Below, piece by piece: positions 1 to 5,646 of a stretch of 6,296 nucleotides of DNA. A program made the translations under genes and the position numbers. Below the pieces are notes generated by a model. It made no database searches. It was not told the origin of the DNA and saw nothing but the letters and a program-made list of their open reading frames with translations. The stretch's first letter is position 1, and each line of letters begins with the position of its first letter. The DNA comes from Clostridia bacterium (GTDB taxonomy: Bacteria > Bacillota > Clostridia > Oscillospirales > Oscillospiraceae). The stretch lies in assembly GCA_003245395.1 (NCBI GenBank), contig QKDF01000085.1:1-6296 (forward strand). The letters run 5' to 3'.

Positions 1-221
1 ATGAGCTGGAATCGGATGGATTCGTCTACACAGTGGCAGGCAAAGGTATTTTCGTGGCGGAGCAAAATATGGAACTGATCCGGGAAAACCGGCTGCGGGA
101 AATCGAAGGGCACCTGAACACCGCAGCGGAGTTAGCCGCATCATGCCGAGTCAGTCCTCAGGAATTACTGGAAATGCTCCGTGTTATTATAGAGGAGGAA
201 TCATTGGATGAACGCCATTGA
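1..221 (+). CDS. GntR-family transcriptional regulator, YtrA subfamily (3' end only)
   Basis: The reading frame is open from base 3 to the TGA at 219-221, giving the last 72 residues; the start and most of the DNA-binding domain lie outside the window. The first visible residues, ELESDGFVYTVAGKGIFVAE, match the wing of a GntR winged helix (an L-x-x-x-G-hydrophobic segment followed by GKG-x-FV). The remaining roughly 50 residues form a short, mostly helical tail ending in LLEMLRVIIEEE. This short tail is typical of the YtrA subfamily (about 120-130 aa in total) and is not a large FadR or UTRA effector domain. The gene overlaps the next one by 14 nt, and the neighbour's ribosome binding site lies inside its last codons, so the two are co-transcribed and probably coupled. 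YtrA-type proteins usually repress their own ABC-transporter operon; that role here is inferred from family and context. An in-frame GTG at 33 is not the true start, because conserved sequence continues upstream. Confidence 0.88.
   Translation, partial: ELESDGFVYTVAGKGIFVAEQNMELIRENRLREIEGHLNTAAELAASCRVSPQELLEMLRVIIEEESLDERH
193..198 (+). promoter_or_regulatory. Ribosome binding site of the ABC ATPase gene
   Basis: A perfect AGGAGG lies 9 nt before the ATG at 208. It sits inside the last codons of the upstream regulator gene, so translation of the two genes overlaps. It supports 208 as the start of the ATPase. Confidence 0.8.
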
Positions 222-1059
222 GTGCAGCCATGTGAACAAGAGCTTCGGAGATTTTGCCATCCGTGACCTGTCTTTCATTTTGCCGTCCGGTACAATCTGC
301 GGTTTGGTGGGAGAAAACGGCGCCGGCAAATCCACCACCATCCGCCTGATGATGGGCGCTTTGTCTGCCGACAGCGGCAGGCTCTCCATTCTGGGCTCGG
401 ACAACACTTCTCCCGATTTTTTGCAGGTCAAGGAAGATGTGGGAATTGTCCTGGACGAGGCCTATTTCCCCGAAGTTCTCAACGCCAAGCAAGTAGGGGC
501 GGTCATGGCGGACACTTATACCCGCTGGGACGCCGGAACCTACCAGAGTTATCTGGATCGGTTTTCTCTGCCGCTGAAAAAGCAGTTCAAGGATTTTTCC
601 CGCGGCATGAAGATGAAGCTGGCCATTGCCGTGGCACTGAGCCACGCTCCGAAGCTCTTAATTTTGGATGAGGCCACCTCGGGTCTGGACCCCATTGTGC
701 GAGACGAAATCCTGGAGATTTTTTCCGAGTTCACCCGGGAGGAAAATCACTCCATTCTGATCTCCTCCCACATCGTCAGCGATCTGGAAAAGCTGTGCGA
801 CTACATCGCCTTTCTCCATCAGGGGAAATTGGTATTCATGGAGGAAAAAGACCAGCTGCTGGAGGAATACGGCATTGTGGCCTGCGGTTCTGAACAGCTG
901 AACAGTCTGCCCAAGGAGGCGATCTGTGGAGTGGAGTCCTCCACCTACGCCACTCGGGTACTGGTTCGACGTGAGCTGGTTTCTCCTTTGCTGACGGTGG
1001 AACGGGCCAGTATTGAGGATATTATGCTGTTTATGGTAAAGGGGGAAAAAGGGAAATGA
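208..1059 (+). CDS. ABC transporter ATP-binding protein, YtrB/BcrA-like
   Basis: This 283-residue protein is a cytoplasmic ATPase that would power the ABC-2 permease encoded directly downstream. Walker A is GENGAGKST at residues 35-43, the ABC signature is the variant FSRGM at 130-134 in place of LSGGQ, Walker B with the D-loop is LLILDEATSGLD at 150-161, and the switch histidine is H188 in ISSH. The Q-loop region reads GIVLDEAYFPEV (about 79-90) and lacks the usual glutamine, which I recall as common in the YtrB/EcsA/BcrA-type exporter group. Residues from about 215 to 283 form a C-terminal extension after the nucleotide-binding domain, as is usual in this group. The ATG at 208 is chosen because of the well-spaced AGGAGG and because the conserved N-terminal strand (IECSHVNKSFG) begins at once. 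The gene overlaps the regulator by 14 nt and the permease by 4 nt (ATGA). The family is clear; the transported substrate (drug, lipid, peptide or other) is unknown. Confidence 0.93.
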   Translation: MNAIECSHVNKSFGDFAIRDLSFILPSGTICGLVGENGAGKSTTIRLMMGALSADSGRLSILGSDNTSPDFLQVKEDVGIVLDEAYFPEVLNAKQVGAVMADTYTRWDAGTYQSYLDRFSLPLKKQFKDFSRGMKMKLAIAVALSHAPKLLILDEATSGLDPIVRDEILEIFSEFTREENHSILISSHIVSDLEKLCDYIAFLHQGKLVFMEEKDQLLEEYGIVACGSEQLNSLPKEAICGVESSTYATRVLVRRELVSPLLTVERASIEDIMLFMVKGEKGK

Positions 1060-1667
1060 AAGGTTTATTGCGGAAAGATCTCTATGTGCTGACGCGTCAG
1101 ATGCGGTTTTTCCTGCTGTTTCTGGCGATCTTCGCTCTGCTGCCCGGTTACAACATGGCCATCTTTGCCATCGCTTACACCGCCATGCTACCCTATACGG
1201 CCATGGCCTATGACGAGCGGAGCAAATGGTCTGATCTGGCTGCCATGATGCCCTATACGCCGGGCGACATCGTTTTGAGCAAATATCTGCTGGGCTGGAT
1301 TCTGGTGGCCTCGGCAACAACGCTTTCCCTGATTCCCAGATTGATTTTCGGCTCAATCCTCCCCAGCTATACCGGCAACCCCTCGGCCTTGTTTCTCTCT
1401 TTTTGCGTGGGGTTGGCAGTCATTGCCATCACGATGCCGCTTCTGTTCCGATTCGGCGTGGAGAAAGGGCGGATGGGCATGGTCCTCTTGATCGTTGTCG
1501 TTTCCTGTGGCGGTTCGGGATTGGTACAGGGAATTGCAGAAGATGGCTTTCTGCCCGCAAATCTCACCACGTTGGCCTATCTGGGAATTCCTCTTCTGGC
1601 CATTGTCCTGACCGCCATCTCCCTGCCGCTGTCCATACAATTTTACCGACATCGGCTAAAAAGCTGA
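1056..1667 (+). CDS. ABC-2 type transporter permease (ABC2_membrane_5-like)
   Basis: This 203-residue membrane protein probably forms the channel for the preceding ATPase, as a homodimer or with another subunit not seen here. About six hydrophobic segments are visible, near residues 17-30, 34-51, 76-102, 112-132, 140-158 and 172-194. The N-terminus MKGLLRKDLYVLTRQMR is the short basic amphipathic stretch seen in this family. The cytoplasmic loop at about 52-78 carries the recognisable pattern DERSKW...MPYTPGDIVLSKYLL, close to the D-E-x-s-x-W...lP-x-x-x-x-x-V-x-s-K-Y pattern of small ABC-2 permeases. The length is normal for the group. The start overlaps the ATPase stop as ATGA, with a purine-rich GGGGGAAAAAGGG stretch just before it. 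The protein ends in a basic tail (YRHRLKS), and a strong terminator follows about 35 nt later, so this is the last gene of the operon. The direction of transport is inferred to be export; the substrate is unknown. Confidence 0.85.
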   Translation: MKGLLRKDLYVLTRQMRFFLLFLAIFALLPGYNMAIFAIAYTAMLPYTAMAYDERSKWSDLAAMMPYTPGDIVLSKYLLGWILVASATTLSLIPRLIFGSILPSYTGNPSALFLSFCVGLAVIAITMPLLFRFGVEKGRMGMVLLIVVVSCGGSGLVQGIAEDGFLPANLTTLAYLGIPLLAIVLTAISLPLSIQFYRHRLKS

Positions 1668-1701
1668 TCTCCATATCTTATGGAAAGACGGAGAATCCAA
1701 C

Positions 1702-1742
1702 AAAAAGCTGGAGACAGTCTTCTGACTGTCTCCAGCTTTTTT
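1702..1742. terminator. Bidirectional intrinsic terminator between convergent operons
   Basis: Bases 1702-1719 and 1724-1741 form a perfect 18-bp inverted repeat around a 4-nt TTCT loop. The core stem is GCTGGAGACAGTC, flanked by five A on the left and six T (1737-1742) on the right. Read on either strand it gives a strong hairpin followed by a U run, so it should stop both the rightward regulator/ABC-2 operon and the leftward liv operon. It directly abuts the livF stop codon at 1742-1744. Confidence 0.93.
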
Positions 1743-2455
1743 CAATCCTTGCGTTTACCCAGATACGCTTCCTTGACCTTCTCGTTGACCAGCAGTTCCG
1801 CGCCGGTGCCGGAGAGGGTGATATTACCGGTCTCCAGCACATAGGCAAAGTCCGCAATTTTCAAGGCCATGTTTGCGTTCTGCTCGATCAGCAGCACGGT
1901 GACACCCTGCTTGTTGATCTCCCGGATGATGGAGAAAATATCCTGTACCACCAAAGGCGCGAGGCCCAGGGAGGGTTCATCCAGCATCATCAGCTTCGGA
2001 CGGGACATCAAAGCCCGGCCCACAGCCAGCATCTGCTGCTCGCCTCCGGAGAGCGTGCCCGCCATCTGCCAGGAGCGCTCCTGCAGGCGGGGAAACAGGG
2101 AATAGACCCACTGGAGGTCCCGCTCGATCTCCGCCTTGTCGCTGCGCAGATAAGCGCCAATTTTCAGATTTTCCAGCACCGTCAGATCGGCGAAAACCCG
2201 GCGACCTTCCGGGGAAAGCGCGATACCTGCACTGACAATCCGATCAATGCTTTTGCCCAGCAGCTCCTGCCCGTTCCACTGGATCGAGCCGCTCTCCGCT
2301 TTGACAAGGCCGGTGATGGAGCGCAGCATGGTGGACTTGCCGGCGCCATTGGCACCGATCAGCGTGACAATTTTGCCGTCCGGCACATCCAGCGAAATGC
2401 CGCGCAGAGCGCGGATGCCGCCATAGGAGACCTTCAGATTCTCAATTTTAAGCAT
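1742..2455 (-). CDS. livF: Branched-chain amino-acid type ABC transporter ATP-binding protein LivF
   Basis: This is one of the two cytoplasmic ATPases of a LIV/HAAT-type importer. With the start at 2455 it is 237 residues, the normal LivF length. Motifs are Walker A GANGAGKST at 34-42, the LivF-typical SPEGRRVF at 81-88 in the Q-loop region, signature LSGGEQQ at 135-141, and Walker B LMMLDEPSLGLAP at 155-167 with D159 and E160. The segment LLIEQN at 188-193 has glutamine where many ABC proteins carry the switch histidine; this is usual for LivF. I prefer the ATG at 2455 (MLKIENLKVSYGG) because it matches the family N-terminus and has a purine-rich GGGGGTGGCGGAAG just upstream. A further in-frame ATG at 2482 would add nine non-conserved residues and a 35-nt overlap with livG. 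With the chosen start the overlap is 8 nt. This is the last gene of the operon, ending against the shared terminator. Confidence 0.94.
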   Translation of the reverse strand: MLKIENLKVSYGGIRALRGISLDVPDGKIVTLIGANGAGKSTMLRSITGLVKAESGSIQWNGQELLGKSIDRIVSAGIALSPEGRRVFADLTVLENLKIGAYLRSDKAEIERDLQWVYSLFPRLQERSWQMAGTLSGGEQQMLAVGRALMSRPKLMMLDEPSLGLAPLVVQDIFSIIREINKQGVTVLLIEQNANMALKIADFAYVLETGNITLSGTGAELLVNEKVKEAYLGKRKD

Positions 2456-3290
2456 CTTCCGCCACCCCCAGATACGCGTCAATCACTCGCTGGTCACTTT
2501 GGATTTCCGCAGGCGTGCCATGGGCAATCAGCTTGCCGAAATCCAGCACATAAATCCTGTCGGAGATATCCATGACCAGATCCATGTGGTGCTCGATCAA
2601 GAACACGGTCAGCCCCAGTTTGCTGCGGATCTGCCCGATAAATTCGGTCAGTTCGTTGGTCTCCTGGGGATTCATACCCGCCGCCGGCTCATCCAGCAGC
2701 AGCAGCTTTGGCTCCGTTGCCAGCGCCCGGGCAATCTCCAGTCGGCGCTGCTTGCCGTAGGGCAGAGAGGTCGCCAGTTCGCCCTTCGCCTCACTCAGGC
2801 CCACGATGTCCAACAACCGCTCCACATCTGCCCGCTGAGCCTCCTCCTCTTTCCGGTTGAGCCGGAATGTGGCCGTGAGCAGATTGCTTGTGCGGCGCAG
2901 ATGCTTGGCAATCAGAACGTTGTCAAAAACCGTCTGGCTTTTCCACAGGCGGATATTCTGGAAAGTACGGGCCATACCCAGCTTTGTCACCACATCCGGC
3001 GTGGGCGCGGTGACGTGGGTATATTCCCCGGCGTGCTGTCCTTTATAGAGTTTCTTCATCTTGCCCTGGGGATGGTTCTCGATGATTTTCTGCTCGTCAA
3101 ACCATACGCAGCCATTGGTCGGGGCATAAACACCGGTAATCACATTGAACGCAGTTGTTTTGCCGGCACCGTTGGGCCCGATCAGAGAGACGATCTCCCC
3201 CTCGTTGATCTCCAGATTCAGGTTATCCACAGCCACCACACCGCCGAACTGCATGGTGGCATTTTCAACTTTCAGAATGTTCTTGCTCAT
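2448..3290 (-). CDS. livG: Branched-chain amino-acid type ABC transporter ATP-binding protein LivG
   Basis: This is the second cytoplasmic ATPase of the importer, predicted to pair with LivF beneath LivH and LivM. It has 280 residues, against about 255 for E. coli LivG. Motifs are Walker A GPNGAGKTT at 38-46, Q-loop RTFQNIRLW at 108-116 with Q111, the LivG-type signature LPYGKQRRLEIA at 176-187, Walker B LLLLDEPAAGMNP at 196-208, and the switch histidine in IEHHMDLVM at about H234. The C-terminal IYVLDFGKLIAHGTP and the ending VIDAYLG are typical of the subunit. The extra length lies mainly between Walker A and the Q-loop, at about residues 72-101, a charged and proline-containing stretch. 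The start ATG overlaps the livM stop as ATGA and is preceded by AGGTGAG inside livM, which indicates translational coupling. The identification as LivG is secure; the substrate of the whole system is inferred only from the family. Confidence 0.94.
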   Translation of the reverse strand: MSKNILKVENATMQFGGVVAVDNLNLEINEGEIVSLIGPNGAGKTTAFNVITGVYAPTNGCVWFDEQKIIENHPQGKMKKLYKGQHAGEYTHVTAPTPDVVTKLGMARTFQNIRLWKSQTVFDNVLIAKHLRRTSNLLTATFRLNRKEEEAQRADVERLLDIVGLSEAKGELATSLPYGKQRRLEIARALATEPKLLLLDEPAAGMNPQETNELTEFIGQIRSKLGLTVFLIEHHMDLVMDISDRIYVLDFGKLIAHGTPAEIQSDQRVIDAYLGVAEDA

Positions 3291-4606
3291 TTAGGCTCAC
3301 CTGCCTTTGCATTTGCGGCCGGGCGTCTGCGTTTCATGTCCCAAAGTTCCCGGTCACCCATGATGCCCTCCCGGAAGAACAGCACCACAATCATGATGAC
3401 CACCGAGAACACCACCATCCGGAAACCGGAGCGCAGCAGCGGCAGCTTCAAGTTGGGGCTGATCACAAACCAGATATCCCAAGCCACCAGTCCCAGACAC
3501 AGAAGCCCCACGGGAATCTGCCGCCAGAGTTTCTCCATCCGCTCCATCTTCCGGGTCTTGCGGAAAATCAAAGCCGCCAGGCCCACCACGACCAGGCCGA
3601 ATACGATGGCAAAGATCAGCTTTGCGTTGAAATTTTTCAGTTTTGTGTCATTGTCCAAGAACCGCAGGAACCACTCCGAGCAGCCCACAAACAAGAACGA
3701 GGCGATGGCGGAACCGGAAATGGAACCGATGCCGCCGATGACGACGATCAGCAAAATTTCATAGGTCATGGACGCCTTAAATGTGTTGGCCTGTACGCTG
3801 GCCTGATACATAGCCAGCAGGGCGCCTGAAATTCCCGCGAAGAAGGAGCTGATGATAAAGCTCATGCGCTTATGTTTGGCCAGATTGATGCCCATGGCTT
3901 CAGCGGCAATCTCGTCGTCCCGGATAGCCTTGAACACGCGGCCATAGGTGGAATTGATCAGCAAAACCACCACCAGAATGCACAGGCCCGAGAAAATGAA
4001 AGGCATCACCGTATCCAGTTTCAGGCCGCCGATATGAAAATCAGAAAAATTTGTAAAGCCGTAGAGCAGGTTGGAACCGTTGGTCACAGGCCCCAGCTTT
4101 TCATACATGACCACGGCGCGGATGATCTCGGCAAAGCCCAGAGTGGCGATCGCCAGATAGTCGGACTTGAGCTTGAGCACCGGCAAGCCGATCAGCCAGG
4201 CGAATACGCCGGCCACCAGACCGGCCAGCAGCAGGCAGAAAATGACACCAATGAGCAGTCCGAACTGCCCCATGGCGCCGCTTAGGGTTTCCGTGATGGA
4301 AAAGCCCACGCCGCCAGTGGCATAGCGCTGATAGACGGCGGACTGATCCTCCACAGGCACGGTCAAAACGGCGTAGGTATAGGCGCCCAGCAGCATGAAG
4401 CCCGCCTGTCCCAGGGAAAACAAACCTGTAAAGCCGTTGAGCAGGTTCATGGACACGACCACCAGGGCATAAATGGAGCCCTTACGCAGTACGGTCAGCA
4501 GCATGGCGGGTGTCCCCGACCAGTTGTCCAGCAAGGTCAAAACGATCAGCATGCTCAGCGCAATCAGCAGCGCAATCCAGCTTTTGCGATGATTGTTTGT
4601 CTTCAT
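3287..4606 (-). CDS. livM: Branched-chain amino-acid type ABC transporter permease LivM
   Basis: This membrane subunit would form the translocation path together with LivH. It has 439 residues and about eleven hydrophobic segments. Family motifs are NLLNGFTGLFSLGQAGFMLL at about 54-73, GLPVLKLKSDYLAIATLGFA at about 140-159, the ATPase-contacting loop TYGRVFKAIRDDEIAAEAMG at about 220-239, and VVIGGIGSISGS at 288-299. Two regions look longer than a basic LivM. One is an outer loop at about residues 84-113. The other lies at about 318-392, between FVGCSEWFLRFL and the usual final helix (RMVVFSVVIMIVVLFFREGI), and carries two additional hydrophobic segments at about 329-348 and 364-384. The C-terminus is a short basic tail. 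The ATG at 4606 is chosen because GAAGGTG lies just before it, across the livH stop codon, with a 4-nt gap between the genes. It ends in an ATGA overlap with livG. Confidence 0.93.
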   Translation of the reverse strand: MKTNNHRKSWIALLIALSMLIVLTLLDNWSGTPAMLLTVLRKGSIYALVVVSMNLLNGFTGLFSLGQAGFMLLGAYTYAVLTVPVEDQSAVYQRYATGGVGFSITETLSGAMGQFGLLIGVIFCLLLAGLVAGVFAWLIGLPVLKLKSDYLAIATLGFAEIIRAVVMYEKLGPVTNGSNLLYGFTNFSDFHIGGLKLDTVMPFIFSGLCILVVVLLINSTYGRVFKAIRDDEIAAEAMGINLAKHKRMSFIISSFFAGISGALLAMYQASVQANTFKASMTYEILLIVVIGGIGSISGSAIASFLFVGCSEWFLRFLDNDTKLKNFNAKLIFAIVFGLVVVGLAALIFRKTRKMERMEKLWRQIPVGLLCLGLVAWDIWFVISPNLKLPLLRSGFRMVVFSVVIMIVVLFFREGIMGDRELWDMKRRRPAANAKAGEPK

Positions 4607-4610
4607 GCCG

Positions 4611-5489
4611 TCACACCTTCTCCGTCAGATTCTCTCCGAAGAGGCCGGTGGGCTTAACTGCCAAAATCACGATCAGCAGAGCGAAGGTGAACGCATCGGA
4701 AAACGTGGTCAGGCCCGCGCCTTTAATCAGGCTCTCGCAGATGCCGATGACAAAACCGCCGATGACCGCCCCGGGAATGGAGCCGATCCCGCCAAACACC
4801 GCCGCCACGAATGCCTTCAGGCCAGGCATGGCGCCAACGGTGGGCGAAACGGTGGCATAGTTGGAAAAGTACAGCATGGAACCCACGGCAGCCAGAAACG
4901 ACCCCACCACGAAGGTGAAGCTGATGACGTTGTTGATCTTGATGCCCATTAGCTGCGCGGTCTCAAAGTCCCGGGAGGCGGCGCGCATAGCCATGCCGAT
5001 CCTTGTCTTCTGGATCAGCAGCACCAGCACCACCACCAGCAGCACCGTTAAAAACGGGGTGATAAGGGTGACACGCTTGGTGGTGCAGCCCAGAACGGTA
5101 ACCGTGTTGCTCACCCAGGGCAGCGTGGGATATTGCTTGGCAAGGCCGCCGGTGAGGTACCACATCAGATTCTGGAGCAGATAGCTCATACCGATGGCGG
5201 AGATCATAACGGACATCCGCGGCGCGGTGCGCAGGGGTTTATAGGCTACCTTTTCAACCATGACGCCCAGAATCACCGTCAGGATGATCACCAGAGGAAC
5301 GGACACGGTTAAAGGCAGAGAGGCCGCAGCATAGACCATGATAAAGCCGGCCACGGTAAAGATATCGCCATGGGCAAAGTTGATCAGACGCAGAATGCCG
5401 TAGACCATCGTATAGCCGATGGCGATCAGGGCGTACTGACCTCCCACGGAGATGCCTGCCAGAAGATAGGGCAGGATTTTCGCAAACAT
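4611..5489 (-). CDS. livH: Branched-chain amino-acid type ABC transporter permease LivH
   Basis: This is the partner membrane subunit of LivM, 292 residues long, which is a normal length for LivH. Recognisable motifs are VYGILRLINFAHGDIFTVAG at about 29-48, EKVAYKPLR at 79-87, ISAIGMSYLLQN at about 96-107, the ATPase-contacting loop GMAMRAASRDFETAQLMGI at 165-183, FGGIGSIPGAVIGG at 232-245 and the closing LAVKPTGLFGE at 276-286. Hydrophobic segments run through most of the chain, near residues 5-30, 42-57, 60-78, 92-112, 143-160, 188-208, 224-256 and 264-280. The start at 5489 has a well-placed GGAGGG six bases before it. The gene is the first of the compact livHMGF block and is separated by a 157-nt structured spacer from the binding-protein gene upstream. 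Nothing in the sequence looks damaged. Confidence 0.95.
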   Translation of the reverse strand: MFAKILPYLLAGISVGGQYALIAIGYTMVYGILRLINFAHGDIFTVAGFIMVYAAASLPLTVSVPLVIILTVILGVMVEKVAYKPLRTAPRMSVMISAIGMSYLLQNLMWYLTGGLAKQYPTLPWVSNTVTVLGCTTKRVTLITPFLTVLLVVVLVLLIQKTRIGMAMRAASRDFETAQLMGIKINNVISFTFVVGSFLAAVGSMLYFSNYATVSPTVGAMPGLKAFVAAVFGGIGSIPGAVIGGFVIGICESLIKGAGLTTFSDAFTFALLIVILAVKPTGLFGENLTEKV

Positions 5490-5495
5490 ATGTAT

Positions 5496-5501
5496 CCCTC
5501 C
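5496..5501 (-). promoter_or_regulatory. Ribosome binding site of livH
   Basis: Read on the minus strand, GGAGGG sits 6 nt before the ATG at 5489. It fixes the livH start and shows that livH is translated independently of livK, unlike the coupled genes that follow. Confidence 0.8.
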
Positions 5502-5521
5502 GTAAATTTTGAGTTCTGATC

Positions 5522-5554
5522 TGCATCAAACTCTTTCGGCAAGCGCTTGATGCA
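5522..5554. repeat. Inverted repeat upstream of livH with an embedded palindrome
   Basis: TGCATCAA at 5522-5529 and TTGATGCA at 5547-5554 are perfect 8-nt inverted copies separated by 17 nt. The right arm overlaps a 10-nt perfect palindrome, CAAGCGCTTG, at 5540-5549. The arrangement could be a protein-binding site or a weak RNA stem just ahead of the livH ribosome binding site. No T run follows on the minus strand, so it does not look like a terminator. Function is unproven. Confidence 0.45.
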
Positions 5555-5563
5555 AAGCGGAAC

Positions 5564-5585
5564 ATGCCGGCCACACATCCGGCAT
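5564..5585 (-). repeat. Small intercistronic stem-loop in the livK-livH spacer
   Basis: ATGCCGG at 5564-5570 and CCGGCAT at 5579-5585 pair as a 7-bp stem around an 8-nt loop. It lies just downstream, in the direction of liv transcription, of the stronger hairpin at 5596-5625. No T run follows. It may add to transcript structure between livK and livH. Confidence 0.4.
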
Positions 5586-5595
5586 TCAGGGACAA

Positions 5596-5625
5596 GGCGC
5601 AGGCGGGAGTTGACCCGCCTGCGCC
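5596..5625 (-). promoter_or_regulatory. Strong GC-rich hairpin after livK (attenuator or transcript-stabilising element)
   Basis: GGCGCAGGCGGG (5596-5607) and CCCGCCTGCGCC (5614-5625) form a perfect 12-bp stem with a 6-nt loop, 21 nt past the livK stop. In the direction of transcription it is followed by TTGTCCCTGAAT, which is not a proper U run. It is therefore more likely a partial terminator or a 3'-end-protecting structure than a full stop. Such a hairpin between a binding-protein gene and its permease genes fits the usual excess of binding protein over membrane complex. That role is inferred from position and structure. Confidence 0.65.
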
Positions 5626-5646
5626 CGGCGTAATAGGGTGAACTGC

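Noticed and set aside
187..645. A - strand open frame of 152 codons opposite the ABC ATPase
   Set aside because: It is antisense to a gene with all ABC motifs, has no plausible ribosome binding site that I can see, and shows no recognisable protein pattern.
2456..2482. An upstream ATG that would extend LivF by nine residues
   Set aside because: The added residues (MTRIWGWRK) are not family-like and come from out-of-frame reading of the livG end; the ATG at 2455 matches the usual LivF start.
1403..2575. A long + strand open frame of 390 codons crossing the permease end, the terminator and livF
   Set aside because: It runs antisense to livF and out of frame with the permease, reads through the terminator, and its translation is a shadow of GC-rich codons with no recognisable domain.
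2499..3764. A + strand open frame of 421 codons opposite livG and livM
   Set aside because: It is entirely antisense to two well-supported genes, and its product is a low-complexity mix rich in Gln, His, Arg, Ser and Pro with no family pattern.
5505..5519. A possible CodY box (AATTTTCWGAAAATT) ahead of livH
   Set aside because: Only about 8 of 15 positions agree, and the right half of the dyad is missing, so it is not better than chance in an A/T-rich patch.
5522..5560. A possible minus-strand promoter for livH (TTGCAT with a TTTGAT about 18 bases on)
   Set aside because: Both hexamers are poor matches to the -35 and -10 consensus, so the sequence alone does not support an internal promoter.
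5254..5595. A - strand open frame of 113 codons overlapping the livH start in another frame
   Set aside because: Most of it is an out-of-frame reading of livH. The part before livH is the structured spacer, so it is not a real small gene.
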